A DNA stretch of 64,000 nucleotides, taken from positions 1 through 64,000 of the forward strand of contig JBKGXV010000004.1 of NCBI GenBank assembly GCA_046546375.1, in the 5' to 3' direction. Every line of letters starts with the position of its first letter. The first letter of the stretch is position 1. This document shows positions 24,752-34,002 of this stretch, one piece after another. The DNA comes from JAEZKC01 sp046546375. GTDB lineage: Bacteria; Fibrobacterota; Chitinivibrionia; Chitinivibrionales; Chitinispirillaceae. The notes below the pieces were generated by a model, which saw nothing but the letters and a program-made list of their open reading frames with translations, was not told the DNA's origin and did not search any database. A program made the translations under genes and the position numbers.

Positions 24752-26497
24752 TTAAAAAACATGGATTTTGCTCTTTGCTTTCCTCAGTTGCTCTGTCATT
24801 GTCTCCCGATAATAATCATACATTCTTCTGAACCGAATGCCGTCAGGTGAATTCCCCAGAGAATGTGCTGCCATGGATGCGTATCCGGCTCTGAACGCGC
24901 TGTATGCGACAAAATAAAACGGCATTCTTTTCTCCAGAAAAGCATCAGCCATACGTTCACCATACATTCTCAGAAATTTTTTCTTCTGATTTCCGGAAAG
25001 GCCGAACTCTATACAGAACCCGGCCGCATCCCAGGCGCTGTTCTGAACTCCTGGAAGAAACTGATCCCTGTGATGATCCGTTCCGTCAAACTTATACCAG
25101 CTCCCCTGTGAATTCACCCATTTACAGGGTAACATCTTTCCATCAACATTGGAAACGTCCTGATAATACATCTCTTCACTGATCAGGCTTTTCAAACTGA
25201 AAGTGTCTGCAAAACTCCTTCCAACACTCTCCTCCAGATTGATTCTTATCATTTCTTTCATTTTATCAAAAGAAACAGCCTCTCCCTTTACGGGAAGAAC
25301 TTCTTTCCTGAACACGAGGTATTCAGCTACCCTGCCCAGAAAATCATCATCCGCATCACCGAATCTCTGAACATCACCCTGCTTGAACTCATACTGCAGA
25401 AACCCCTCGCAATAATCCAATGCTTTTGGAGCAAAGCCTCCCTCCCCCAGCACTTTCGCGAACACCTCCGTTTCCCGGCCGGGTTTTCCCAAACCTGCAA
25501 ATTTAAGCATTTTTGTAAAACAATTCCCGTTCTCTGCCCTGACAAGAAATTTTCTTCTCTCGTGATAAGGATTCACCGCAGGGTATTCATGACGGGGACC
25601 ACAAAGCACTTCCCTCCACCTCCCCGCAGATATATCGATGCATCCGCTATATGACCGGAATACCCCAATATCCCCTTTAATCTCCTCAAAATCCGTACAT
25701 ATTTTCTCGTAATCAGACCACACCCTTTTGGCCGCTTGGGACACCAGCTGCGCTCCCGAAGGTATCCAACTGGGAAACATCAGCACAGATCTTCGAGGTA
25801 CCCCCAGCTGCTCCAGTAAACGGGCCGCTCCGCACAGAGAAGAACCACTCAGCCCCGGTCCCTCGTCCACCAACAGAAAAAACCTGGACAAATCCGATGA
25901 AACGGCTCCGATCAGCTCCCCTCCCAGCTCTACCAACCTATCGAAAGGATGCCCCCTGGGTCTGACAGTGAAACTGACAGTCTCGACTCCCCGCTGCTGA
26001 AGCCTGGAAGCGACCACCGCCGAAAGTGTGGTTCCGATACTGCGCAAACCAATGCACACCACCTCTTTGGGAGAGTATTTCCGTAAAAACTTCTCTGCAG
26101 AACAAATGTAACATTCCGGATACAATCCGTAAAAAGCAAACCCTTCAGGCACAGCGTAAGAAATACGCCCAGGCAGAGGGAATGACTTCAGTTTCTGAAC
26201 CAAACCCATTACTCTCTGAACTGCTTTTCGCTCCATGGATTCATTTCTGCAGCAGCGGCTGAAAATCCATCCAGCCGCAAGAGTCAATTGTCTCGAACTA
26301 CAGATCAGAGGATTGATCAGCTCAGTTTTAGCGCAGAACTGATCAGTTAAAGCGGTTTCCAGATTGCCGCATTCGGTAAGCAGCTCCACGGCAGTATCGT
26401 AATCGGCTCTGATGGACAAATATTCTGCAGTTTGTTCAATGTGCAGCAACATCTCTTCTGTTTCCGTGCATTCTTTATAATCACTGTAAACAAGCAT
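24752..26497 (-). CDS. Phosphoribosyltransferase-like domain fused to kinase-like domain
   Basis: The 581-aa protein has an N-terminal region of about 110 residues without a clear family, then a type I PRTase-like core with a PRPP-loop-like VDEGPGLSGSS (about 210-220). The C-terminal half resembles APH-type small-molecule kinases: FAKVLGEGGFAPKAL...FLQYEFKQGD, then KWVNSQGSWYKFDGTDHH (Asp near 471) and QNSAWDAAGF as the catalytic and metal loop equivalents. It lies between the histidine phosphatase and methyltransferase genes with gaps of 3 and 18 nt. I infer phosphoribosyl transfer and/or phosphorylation of a sugar-linked metabolite. Substrate unknown. Confidence 0.7.
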   Translation of the reverse strand: MLVYSDYKECTETEEMLLHIEQTAEYLSIRADYDTAVELLTECGNLETALTDQFCAKTELINPLICSSRQLTLAAGWIFSRCCRNESMERKAVQRVMGLVQKLKSFPLPGRISYAVPEGFAFYGLYPECYICSAEKFLRKYSPKEVVCIGLRSIGTTLSAVVASRLQQRGVETVSFTVRPRGHPFDRLVELGGELIGAVSSDLSRFFLLVDEGPGLSGSSLCGAARLLEQLGVPRRSVLMFPSWIPSGAQLVSQAAKRVWSDYEKICTDFEEIKGDIGVFRSYSGCIDISAGRWREVLCGPRHEYPAVNPYHERRKFLVRAENGNCFTKMLKFAGLGKPGRETEVFAKVLGEGGFAPKALDYCEGFLQYEFKQGDVQRFGDADDDFLGRVAEYLVFRKEVLPVKGEAVSFDKMKEMIRINLEESVGRSFADTFSLKSLISEEMYYQDVSNVDGKMLPCKWVNSQGSWYKFDGTDHHRDQFLPGVQNSAWDAAGFCIEFGLSGNQKKKFLRMYGERMADAFLEKRMPFYFVAYSAFRAGYASMAAHSLGNSPDGIRFRRMYDYYRETMTEQLRKAKSKIHVF

Positions 26498-26500
26498 ATA

Positions 26501-27097
26501 TCAGAACCCCGACGTCCGGTTCATGAACTCAATCTTGGCATCCCAGTCATTCACCCCCAACGCACTGACAGAGGCCGGATTCACCACCAGCCTGTGCATA
26601 AGATCAAGGGAAATCCCGGCATACCCGCATAGTGCAGCTTTGATCGGATCACTATGAGAGACAATGCCGAAGACCGCCTCCGGGTGAGCATCATGAAGTG
26701 CTTTCATACGACTGACAAAGCGTTTCTGAACCTCTATCATCATCTCCCCTCCCGGAACTCTCGTCACGCTCCTGAATCGGTTGAACTGAGCCCAGAGTTC
26801 ATCTTTCGAAAGCTTCTCAAATGTACAACCTGTCCATTCCCCATAATCAATCTCTTGAAACGCCTTGTCGATCGTGATCTCCTTGCCCTCAGCCCGGGCA
26901 ATGAATTCCGCAGTCTCCAAAGACCTTTCAAGCGGACTGGAAAAAAGGTAATCCATCCGGATATTCTTCAGACTGTCAGCAAGATGCCTCGCCTGTCTTC
27001 TGCCATTTACATTCAGATGAATCCGTTCTTTTCTGCCGGCGAGATATTTGCCCACCGGATCACAATCTCCATGTCGTATAAGAAGAAAACGCGCCAT
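26501..27097 (-). CDS. Histidine phosphatase family protein
   Basis: The 198-aa protein has the phosphoglycerate-mutase/acid-phosphatase fold. The catalytic RHG lies at residues 8-10 (FLLIRHGD), and there are SSPLERSLETAEFIA, the catalytic acid segment FQEIDYGEWTG, and the second catalytic His in GIVSHSDPIKAAL. Such enzymes remove phosphate from sugars or nucleotides (GpmB/CobC-like). The start at 27097 has AGGAG 6 nt upstream; the ATG at 27103 would abut the site. Being within the sugar operon, it likely dephosphorylates a pathway intermediate. Confidence 0.88.
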   Translation of the reverse strand: MARFLLIRHGDCDPVGKYLAGRKERIHLNVNGRRQARHLADSLKNIRMDYLFSSPLERSLETAEFIARAEGKEITIDKAFQEIDYGEWTGCTFEKLSKDELWAQFNRFRSVTRVPGGEMMIEVQKRFVSRMKALHDAHPEAVFGIVSHSDPIKAALCGYAGISLDLMHRLVVNPASVSALGVNDWDAKIEFMNRTSGF

Positions 27098-27099
27098 TC

Positions 27100-28098
27100 T
27101 CATCTCCTGCGCTCAAGCAACATTCTGTAGTTATTCCTGTCTTTTGCTCCCCAGAAATACTTGTAACTTTCACTCCCCCTCAAAAAATCAAACACCTCAG
27201 ATCCCCTTTGGACTGCATCCCGCATACTGAAATAAAGTGCCAGTGTACCGGGACTGCAGTATTCCATCTCCGGATCAAAACCACCCAGATAAGCGTAAGT
27301 CCGCCGTTTATAGGTAAAAAAGAAACACACCGCACTGGTTTTGTCCGCTATTCTGAGACGATAAAGATCAAGAATCCCCCGTTTCAAAAAACAGATACCC
27401 GCCGACATGTAAAACTTCCTAAGTAATTCCCCTGACAGAACTCCTTTTTCCGACCGACTTTTCCATCTTTCTCCATGAAGCCTAATCAGATCATTCATGA
27501 ACTCTTCATATGTGTTCATATCGGCTTTTTCAAATCTGTCTCCGCCCATTTTTCCAGCCCGGTTCAATGAACGACGGATATTCTTCTCCATGTTTTTCGG
27601 TACAGACTTCAGTAACGCATTCGGGTTCCGGGGCAATACCACACAGGGACACACACTCTGCACAGATCTTTGAATGCGGATTCCCGAGAACTGTGGCAGC
27701 TCAAGCAGTGCAGCTCTCTTCTGAAGCTCCTGGAAGTCACACTGATCCCACTTCGTGCTGCAGCTTAAGAATTCCATTACCTTGGCCAAAACCTCTGTAT
27801 GGTAATCCGGATGTACAATCAGACCGAGATAATCACTTATTCCCGAACTGATAAAGCAAAGCTTCCGTACTGATGATTCGTTGTAGATAAAAAAGAGACC
27901 CAAACCCACTAAACGATCACCATCATACACCGCCGCAGCTTCCAGACCGTCATTGCCGAAGTGTTCCCACCAGCCCAGCACCCACTCGGGCATCTGGAAT
28001 GGCGTGGCTTCCTTACTCTTTTCAAGAAGTGCATTCCACTTGGGAATCAGAGAAACAAGTTCACCTACACTCCTCACGCAAGTCAACTCAATGCTCAT
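27100..28098 (-). CDS. FemAB/BioF2-type acyltransferase
   Basis: The 332-aa protein has tandem GNAT-like halves. FQMPEWVLGWWEHFGNDGLEAAAVYDGDRLVGLGLFF and SDYLGLIVHPDY lie in the first. NIRRSLNRAGKMGGDRFEKAD, LIRLHGERWKSRSEKGVLSG, SAVCFFFTYKRRTYAYLGGFDPEMEYCSPGTLALYFSMRDAVQRGSEVFDFLRGSESYKYFWG lie in the second; the last part is the BioF2-like (CelD) acetyltransferase signature. A longer in-frame ORF reaching 28473 overlaps the upstream gene and is not used; ATG 28098 overlaps its stop by 4 nt. I infer N-acylation of an amino sugar, perhaps after PIG-L deacetylation. Confidence 0.85.
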   Translation of the reverse strand: MSIELTCVRSVGELVSLIPKWNALLEKSKEATPFQMPEWVLGWWEHFGNDGLEAAAVYDGDRLVGLGLFFIYNESSVRKLCFISSGISDYLGLIVHPDYHTEVLAKVMEFLSCSTKWDQCDFQELQKRAALLELPQFSGIRIQRSVQSVCPCVVLPRNPNALLKSVPKNMEKNIRRSLNRAGKMGGDRFEKADMNTYEEFMNDLIRLHGERWKSRSEKGVLSGELLRKFYMSAGICFLKRGILDLYRLRIADKTSAVCFFFTYKRRTYAYLGGFDPEMEYCSPGTLALYFSMRDAVQRGSEVFDFLRGSESYKYFWGAKDRNNYRMLLERRR

Positions 28099-29162
28099 CC
28101 TGCCAGATTCACCTTTTCTCCGCAGCTGTAATTCAGAATCGAATTGTAAAGCTTCATATACTGCCGACACATTCTCTGTGCTGAAAAGCGTTTCCGTGCG
28201 GCTAGCCAGCAGTCCCTTCTGTCTAATGATGAAACAAACTGAATTGCTTCGGCCATCTGTTCGGGAGAATTCACGACAAAACCGGTTTTTCCATGATCCA
28301 CGATTTCCGGCAGAGCGCCGGAGGGAAAGGTGATTACAGGAGTTCCGCATGCAAATGACTCCATGGCCACAAGAGAACTGGTCTCGGGAGCGCTGCTTGA
28401 TACCAGAGTACAACAGGCACGGCTCAGAACCTTGTATTTGCGTCCGGGACCCACCGGGCCCAAAAAAGTGCATTTGTTCCGATCCAGACGGGGAAGGATT
28501 TCTTCACTGAAGTAGTCAAGATGTTCGCGATAGGGATACACTTTACCGGCAAGCAAAATCGAAACCCCTGCTTTTCTGGCTGCATCCATGGCCAGGTGAA
28601 ACCCCTTCTCCGGACATACTCTGCCCATGGAAACGGCATATCTGCCTCTGACACTTTTACCGGGAAATTCGGGTATACCTACCCCGTTTTCCACAACCCC
28701 GAGCATATTCGGCAGGTCACGACAGGTGGACAACTGATTGTATGAAACACAATTGAAGTAAGTACAGGGTCTGTTGAGGTTATAAATATGAGAAGAATAC
28801 CAGGAGACGGGAAGATGCAGAGTGATCAGAACAGGTACGGAAACATTCGGAAGATACCGTTCGGAATCGATTCCATGAAAATGGACTAAATCAACACTTT
28901 CTTCCCCTACAAGTGTTTCAATAATTGATCGGTACTCTTTTTCAACATTCAAACGGGATAAATCATCTATCACTCCATCAGGAACCGGATTTTCCCGCAA
29001 CTCGCCGTGAACCCGGCTCTCTTTACAGGCCAGCACAACCGAACGGTGTCCGTTTGAATGAAGGTATTCATCCAGAGTCAAAAGCACCTGTTCGGCTCCC
29101 CCTGCCGTATCCGGGCAAACCGGTGCGAACGGGTATCCGACATTCAAAACAGTATACCCCAT
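28095..29162 (-). CDS. GT4-family glycosyltransferase
   Basis: A 355-aa GT-B glycosyltransferase. The N-terminal half has NVGYPFAPVCPDTAGGAEQVLLTLDEYL and LVHFHGIDSERYLP. The C-terminal nucleotide-sugar domain has RYAVSMGRVCPEKGFHLAMDAARKAGVSILLAG, FLGPVGPGRKYKVLSRACC, and the donor-binding SSAPETSSLVAMESFACGTPVITFPSGALPEIVDHGKTGFVV with the GT4 E-(7)-E spacing. Cytosolic. The PIG-L gene lies 7 nt upstream, and it overlaps the acyltransferase gene by 4 nt. Confidence 0.92.
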   Translation of the reverse strand: MGYTVLNVGYPFAPVCPDTAGGAEQVLLTLDEYLHSNGHRSVVLACKESRVHGELRENPVPDGVIDDLSRLNVEKEYRSIIETLVGEESVDLVHFHGIDSERYLPNVSVPVLITLHLPVSWYSSHIYNLNRPCTYFNCVSYNQLSTCRDLPNMLGVVENGVGIPEFPGKSVRGRYAVSMGRVCPEKGFHLAMDAARKAGVSILLAGKVYPYREHLDYFSEEILPRLDRNKCTFLGPVGPGRKYKVLSRACCTLVSSSAPETSSLVAMESFACGTPVITFPSGALPEIVDHGKTGFVVNSPEQMAEAIQFVSSLDRRDCWLAARKRFSAQRMCRQYMKLYNSILNYSCGEKVNLAG

Positions 29163-29169
29163 TTCCTTC

Positions 29170-29979
29170 TCAACCCTTTAACTTCAATAATCTTCCGGCA
29201 TCATCAGCAAGCGCCCTCCACTGTCGCCCGGTGACTCCCCAATCGAACATTTCGTAGAAAAGAGGCCCCGCATGGGGCGGCCTTGAGAAGTGATAGGAAG
29301 GTGCCTCACGATACTCCTCACACTCAGTGCCAAATCTTTCAAGCACATCTTTCTGAGAAAGAAAACACTCTTTCATGCGCTCCTTGCGCTCCACTTCTTC
29401 TCTGTTAAGAACATATCTGCGGAATGCACCACTTCTACCCTTAAGAAATTTTCCGGTCAACATTTCTCCGTTATTATTATGGTATGAGGTGAATTCAAAA
29501 TGGAACGGAGGTTTCCCGCATGATTTCTTCAGACAGCAGCTCACTGCGAAAGAAACGCTGTCGTGATCGGGATGTCCTCCTTCATACGAATGAGAAAATA
29601 CGGCCAAAGGCTTCACAACATCCAAAACCTCTTTGATCCGCGAAACAAGGCTCACCAGATTGAAACTCAGATCCTGATCAACAAACCCCATGCTGATACA
29701 GCACTCTTTAGACAAATGCGCCAACTCAAGAGATTCACCAGCTTCTCTCATACGGGCTCTGCTGTACGCCTGGCGAGAAGGATAACCCGCAGAAAGGGCG
29801 TAATCATAATTTTTAGGCGCCCCTTCGGTCACATAAACAAGAACCGCATTGCGCATACGTCTCAACCTGGCCCCCATTCCGATCACTTCATCATCCGGAT
29901 GAGCGGCTATTACAACCACCGGCTCGAAAAAATCACCGCAACCGCATACGATTCTGTCCAGAACTTTTTCAGCATTCAT
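29170..29979 (-). CDS. PIG-L/LmbE-family deacetylase
   Basis: A 269-aa zinc-dependent N-deacetylase of the family that includes MshB, BshB and PIG-L. The metal motif AHPDDE lies at residues 26-31, and the second His motif is GHPDHDSVSFAV. SHSYEGGHPDH and MREAGESLELAHLS flank the active site. Members deacetylate GlcNAc units on inositol, malate or antibiotic scaffolds. It overlaps the nucleotidyltransferase gene by 11 nt. It probably frees an amino group for the acyltransferase encoded two genes further on. Confidence 0.93.
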   Translation of the reverse strand: MNAEKVLDRIVCGCGDFFEPVVVIAAHPDDEVIGMGARLRRMRNAVLVYVTEGAPKNYDYALSAGYPSRQAYSRARMREAGESLELAHLSKECCISMGFVDQDLSFNLVSLVSRIKEVLDVVKPLAVFSHSYEGGHPDHDSVSFAVSCCLKKSCGKPPFHFEFTSYHNNNGEMLTGKFLKGRSGAFRRYVLNREEVERKERMKECFLSQKDVLERFGTECEEYREAPSYHFSRPPHAGPLFYEMFDWGVTGRQWRALADDAGRLLKLKG

Positions 29980-30733
29980 GAATCTGTTCCTGCAAAGAAT
30001 TACTTGTTGAGGATTTTACATTCAGAAGCTTCATAGCTTTATGATACCCGTTTACAGTACCGACATCCACATAGTAGGATCCCGCCCTTATACCCCTCAC
30101 CGTTTCTCCTGAAGCAATGAGTTTGTTTATAAGCGTTCCAATGTATTCATCATTGTTTTCCGGCCTGCACCAGAGAGCGTACAACTGACGCATAACCCTT
30201 CCGGTCATCTTGATAGCTCCCCAGATCAGTTTGGACTCATTCTGCTTCTGCTTCACGAAAATCTCATTTACCTCTCCGTTTCCATCCAGTTTCACCGCAT
30301 CATAGAATTCGGGTGTATCAACCGGAAAAAGAAGAAGAGAACAAGTGCCGTCGGGAAGATCACACAAAGCATTTTCCGGAAACCAGATAGTATCGGGAAG
30401 ACCAATCACAACATTCTCATCATCACCGATAAACGGCAAAGGCCTGAAGACCGCATCACAAAGACCACTGGGTTTGGGCTGCACGGTATAGCAGAACGTC
30501 AGGTTTTCGGAACCATAACCGTAATAGCGCATGATGTCACTTTTAGTGGAGGAGATTACAAAACAGATCCTGTCCACCCCGGCAGCTACCATTCTCTCAA
30601 TCAGATATTCACTCACGGCCCTGGGTCTGAGTCCTTTTGAGGAAACCTGACTTCCCACCGGAAGGAGCTCCTTGGAGAATGCAAGCGGCTGAATCCTGCT
30701 GCCAGAACCGGCAGCAGGAATTATTCCCCACAT
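29969..30733 (-). CDS. Sugar-1-phosphate nucleotidyltransferase
   Basis: The 254-aa protein has a Rossmann-like NTP-transferase fold. The nucleotide loop is IPAAGSGSRIQPLAFSKELLPVG, with ISSTKSDIMRYYG, the Asp-bearing VIGLPDTIWFP, and YYVDVGTVNGYHKAMKL near the end, as in RmlA/GalU-type enzymes. It activates a sugar-1-phosphate to an NDP-sugar; the base and sugar are not predictable. It lacks the long C-terminal helix bundle of GalU. Overlaps: 13 nt with the upstream CgeB gene, 11 nt with the PIG-L gene. Confidence 0.9.
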   Translation of the reverse strand: MWGIIPAAGSGSRIQPLAFSKELLPVGSQVSSKGLRPRAVSEYLIERMVAAGVDRICFVISSTKSDIMRYYGYGSENLTFCYTVQPKPSGLCDAVFRPLPFIGDDENVVIGLPDTIWFPENALCDLPDGTCSLLLFPVDTPEFYDAVKLDGNGEVNEIFVKQKQNESKLIWGAIKMTGRVMRQLYALWCRPENNDEYIGTLINKLIASGETVRGIRAGSYYVDVGTVNGYHKAMKLLNVKSSTSNSLQEQIHEC

Positions 30734-31815
30734 AACCCATACTCCTTTAAATGATGACTGACCCCGATCATCCTCTCCAACTCCATTGCCCTGTGAAAAG
30801 CCGTATGCTCCTCAAGGGTACGCTGCCGAGCTCTTTTCGAAATGCGCAGCCGCTCCTCTTCGCTCATATCCAAAGCACCAAGCACCTCATCGGTCTGCTC
30901 TACAGTCACAATCTCTTCTCCGGGAACCAGAAACCGTTCCATCCCCTTCCACCTGTCACTGATAATCGGAACGCCACATGCGGCAGCTTCAAAAATCCTT
31001 GCAGAAGGGCAATAGCCGCATCTGGCCATTTCAGCTCTGGTGATATTCAGTGTAAACCGGCCCGAACAATAAAAGGAGGGGTGCTCGGAGGGGGTGATAT
31101 GACGCAGAAAGGATATGTTGTGCATCCATTCGAAGGATTCAGGATACAATGCACCGCCCACCACGAACTTTTCATCTCTTTTCACTCCGGCCGTGTCAAA
31201 CAGAAACTTACTGAGCTTCTCCTGTCTGTCCTGAGCGTAAGTGCCCAGATATGAAAGCAGGCTTTTAAAACGGGAATCTGAAAAAACCGGCCGGTGAACC
31301 TCCGGATCAACCCAACCATAAAGCGGCAATGCATTTCTGGCCGACAGTACAGTCCTGAGCTTATCCAGCGAACTGCCCCCGGTGTAACTGATAACCAAAT
31401 CATAAGCGGAAAGGAGTTCATCACCGATATAGAAAGGCATACTGCCTTTTTCTATTCCGGAGAGTGTAACAGGAGTATCCAGATCGTAAAAAATCCGAGG
31501 ATGGAAATCCGATTCCACAAGCAAACTCTGAGCAGCCAGAGCATCTTTACAATAAGAGGTCACGATTACCGCATCGGCTTCCCTCACATGATCAACCGCC
31601 AGGCCCCTTATATCTTCCCATTGCTCATAGACAACCAGCTCGAAACCATACCCGCTTCCATGATCCCTGTGCAGAGCATAAAAGGGTTCGTTTTTTTCAA
31701 AAAAAACCACCCGATGCCCTCTTGAAGCCAAAGCCCGTATCAATCCCCTCCAAAGAGTGGCATGACCATTTCCCCAGGAAGAGCTCACCGACAGACCAAA
31801 GATCACCAGTTTCAT
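30721..31815 (-). CDS. CgeB-family glycosyltransferase 1
   Basis: The 364-aa protein has the CgeB-like GT-B layout. Its N-terminal FGLSVSSSWGNGHATLWRGLIRALASRGHRVVFFEK is nearly the same as that of the protein at 32878. The C-terminal donor-site block CPSARIFEAAACGVPIISDRWKGMERFLVPGEEIV is followed by the terminal EHTAFHRAMELE. It also has FYCSGRFTLNITRAEM. Start ATG 31815 has AGGCGG 8 nt upstream. It is one of four CgeB-type genes in the operon. Acceptor and donor are unknown. Confidence 0.88.
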   Translation of the reverse strand: MKLVIFGLSVSSSWGNGHATLWRGLIRALASRGHRVVFFEKNEPFYALHRDHGSGYGFELVVYEQWEDIRGLAVDHVREADAVIVTSYCKDALAAQSLLVESDFHPRIFYDLDTPVTLSGIEKGSMPFYIGDELLSAYDLVISYTGGSSLDKLRTVLSARNALPLYGWVDPEVHRPVFSDSRFKSLLSYLGTYAQDRQEKLSKFLFDTAGVKRDEKFVVGGALYPESFEWMHNISFLRHITPSEHPSFYCSGRFTLNITRAEMARCGYCPSARIFEAAACGVPIISDRWKGMERFLVPGEEIVTVEQTDEVLGALDMSEEERLRISKRARQRTLEEHTAFHRAMELERMIGVSHHLKEYGLCGE

Positions 31816-31939
31816 CACCACCACCGCCTACTTTGCCGGTCACCTCACGGCAGAAAAGAAGCAATTACACATCCTGTCATTTATTAGCCATCCAAAGCAC
31901 AAATCCTGCCGAGTTCTCCCGTTTGGCCTGAAAAACAGA

Positions 31940-32869
31940 TCAATTCCCCACACTCCGGGCCATCTCCGTTTCTCCTCCCTTGACCTTTCCCCCTGGCGCA
32001 TACCTTTTCACCACCTCAACTGCAAACGAGGCGAATTCGGAAGGATCATTCGGAGGGCTGGTAATGGAGGAAACCTTGCCTCTGGAAGGAGGTGTGAAAC
32101 AGAGAGTTATGGTGGTATCAAACTGCTTTAGCACCTTCATCTGGTGGTCAAACCACTCAAGCGCATTGGGTCTGCACCAATCAGCCCAACTGATTCCTGT
32201 ACGAAGCCTCTTCACACCCAGTTTTTTCAGCCAATCCACGGCGAAATCGAGCCGGTGATCCTCATAATGAAACCATTGGCAGATTCCCATTCTGTTATCG
32301 AATTCCTGAACAGAAGGCTTGGGAGTACCATCGGCCCTGATCAGCCCCATGTAGAAGTGACGGTAATAGGAACTGCCTTCACTTTCCTTGTGTCTGGTTG
32401 TTGCTTCCCATGCAGGTGGCAGATCCAGAAGACTGTACCAGTAAATTCTTTCCACACTATCTGCTAAAAGTTCAGCAGTGCGCCTGAGACCAAACACCTG
32501 CACCTCATCGGCTCCGAAACTTGAAGCCCCCACCTCGGTAACCCACACCGGAAGATCACATATTTTTCTGATCTCTTCAATTTTCTGAGGCCATTCGTTT
32601 ATATGCCAGTGATTCCAGTCCAGAGGAAAACCGTGAACCGCAACCGCATCAAGATGATCCAGAAGGTCATAACTCTTCAGAAGTGAAATGAAATTGGGAT
32701 CGATAGGAGAAATACCTCCCAGAATCAAAGGCAGCTTAGGATTGACTTCCTTTATGGCATCCGCTGCCACGGAGGTCATTGTGGAGTACTCTTTCCATTG
32801 AGGATCAATGGTGAAATCCCAGTGGGAAAGATTGTTCGGCTCGTTCCATAATTTTACAGCTTCAACCAT
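31940..32869 (-). CDS. Glycoside hydrolase, apparently circularly permuted barrel
   Basis: The 309-aa protein opens with VKLWNEPNNLSHWDF (acid/base Glu of a clan-A hydrolase). It continues with DAVAVHGFPLDWNHWHINEWP and the nucleophile-type strand LPVWVTEVGASSFGADE, then WYSLLDLPPAWEATTRH. Only afterwards comes a segment that looks like early barrel units (VDWLKKLGVKRLRTGISWADWCRPNALEWFD...TITLCFTPPSRG). It resembles beta-xylosidase-like GH39/GH5-related proteins in permuted order. There is no signal peptide, so it acts in the cytosol. GAGGGG precedes the ATG. It lies between two CgeB genes. Confidence 0.8.
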   Translation of the reverse strand: MVEAVKLWNEPNNLSHWDFTIDPQWKEYSTMTSVAADAIKEVNPKLPLILGGISPIDPNFISLLKSYDLLDHLDAVAVHGFPLDWNHWHINEWPQKIEEIRKICDLPVWVTEVGASSFGADEVQVFGLRRTAELLADSVERIYWYSLLDLPPAWEATTRHKESEGSSYYRHFYMGLIRADGTPKPSVQEFDNRMGICQWFHYEDHRLDFAVDWLKKLGVKRLRTGISWADWCRPNALEWFDHQMKVLKQFDTTITLCFTPPSRGKVSSITSPPNDPSEFASFAVEVVKRYAPGGKVKGGETEMARSVGN

Positions 32870-32877
32870 AACACCCC

Positions 32878-34002
32878 TCAGACATGCTTATATGTGTAAA
32901 CTCCGTTTTTTTTCCTGTGCTTCATCTTTTCCGCCTCCAGGCAGTAGGATTCAAGCTCCTTTGCCCTGTGAGCAGCACTGTGTTCTGAGAGCACCCTTTT
33001 ACGCGCCTTTTCCCCGATACTGCGTCGTTTGCACTCGGGGATCAGTGTCAAATATTTGTGAGTATCTTCCGGAGAATTGCTGAGAAGAATCTCCTCTCCG
33101 AACGAAAAGAAAGAACTCAGGCCCTCCCAGTAATCACTTATAATCGGAACACCGCATGCCGCGGCCTCAAACAGCCGTACGCTGGGAGCATGTCCGGCGT
33201 GTACCATCTCCGCTCTGGTCAAATTGAGGGTAAAACGCTGCGAACAATAGAACTTCCGATGCAGAGACGGTGCAAGATGCTCTATTCTCTCTACATTGTC
33301 AGGCCAGCGAATCTCCTTTGGATACTGCGGCCCTGCAATCACGAATCTTCCTTCAGCCCACTCCTTTGCCGTATCCAGCATCAGCAGTTCCATCGGCTCC
33401 TGCCGGTCAGCACAGAAAGTACCCATATACCCCAGATCATATTTCAGATCGGCTTCTTCCGGATAGTAAAGAGCAGTATCCACAGAGCAGTAGAGAGGAC
33501 GGGCCATCGGAGACCCGTAAACCTGCTCCAGAAGATCCAGAATAGGACCACCTGCAAATGACAAGTACAGATCATACCGGGAAACAAGATGGGGAGAAAG
33601 ATATTCACAATCCTTCCTTTTGAGCTTCCCCATGGTCACGGGAGTATCAATGTCGTAAAACGCACTAACCCCCTTTGCAGTACGGGTTACCCATTCTCCC
33701 ACTACCGTTCCGTCAGGAACAAATGAACCCACAATCACCATACGGGCGTTCTGAATAGCGAAAGTGTACTTCTCCTTGAGCTCCCTTATGGAACTGTAGA
33801 GTTCTGTCGAGCCGTACAAAGGATCGGGCTGATCACGGTTGCCTGCATACCAGGGCATGTCCCTTTCCAGAAAAAGAACATTGTACCCCCTCCTGGAAAG
33901 CTCTCTCACAAGCCCTCTGTAAGTAGTAGCATGACCATTTCCCCACGAAGATGTGATAGTCAGCCCGATAATCACGATATCTTTTTTTGAAGAAGACTTC
34001 AC
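32878..34002 (-). CDS. CgeB-family glycosyltransferase 2
   Basis: A 374-aa CgeB-type GT-B enzyme and close paralogue of the protein at 30721. It has IIGLTITSSWGNGHATTYRGLVRELSRRGYNVLFLERDMPW, AFYDIDTPVTMGKL, YMGTFCADRQEPMELLMLDTAK, FYCSQRFTLNLTRAEMVHAGHAPSVRLFEAAACGVPIISDYWEGLSSFF and SEHSAAHRAKELE. The hydrolase gene follows after 8 nt, and it overlaps the preceding CgeB gene by 4 nt. Donor and acceptor unknown. Confidence 0.88.
   Translation of the reverse strand: MKSSSKKDIVIIGLTITSSWGNGHATTYRGLVRELSRRGYNVLFLERDMPWYAGNRDQPDPLYGSTELYSSIRELKEKYTFAIQNARMVIVGSFVPDGTVVGEWVTRTAKGVSAFYDIDTPVTMGKLKRKDCEYLSPHLVSRYDLYLSFAGGPILDLLEQVYGSPMARPLYCSVDTALYYPEEADLKYDLGYMGTFCADRQEPMELLMLDTAKEWAEGRFVIAGPQYPKEIRWPDNVERIEHLAPSLHRKFYCSQRFTLNLTRAEMVHAGHAPSVRLFEAAACGVPIISDYWEGLSSFFSFGEEILLSNSPEDTHKYLTLIPECKRRSIGEKARKRVLSEHSAAHRAKELESYCLEAEKMKHRKKNGVYTYKHV

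Noticed and set aside
24062..24850. 262-codon ORF antisense to the methyltransferase gene
   Set aside because: Shadow frame of a conserved methyltransferase.
28099..28473. N-terminal extension of the acyltransferase ORF
   Set aside because: It overlaps the upstream glycosyltransferase deeply; the ATG at 28098 gives the usual 4-nt overlap and the family's N-terminus.
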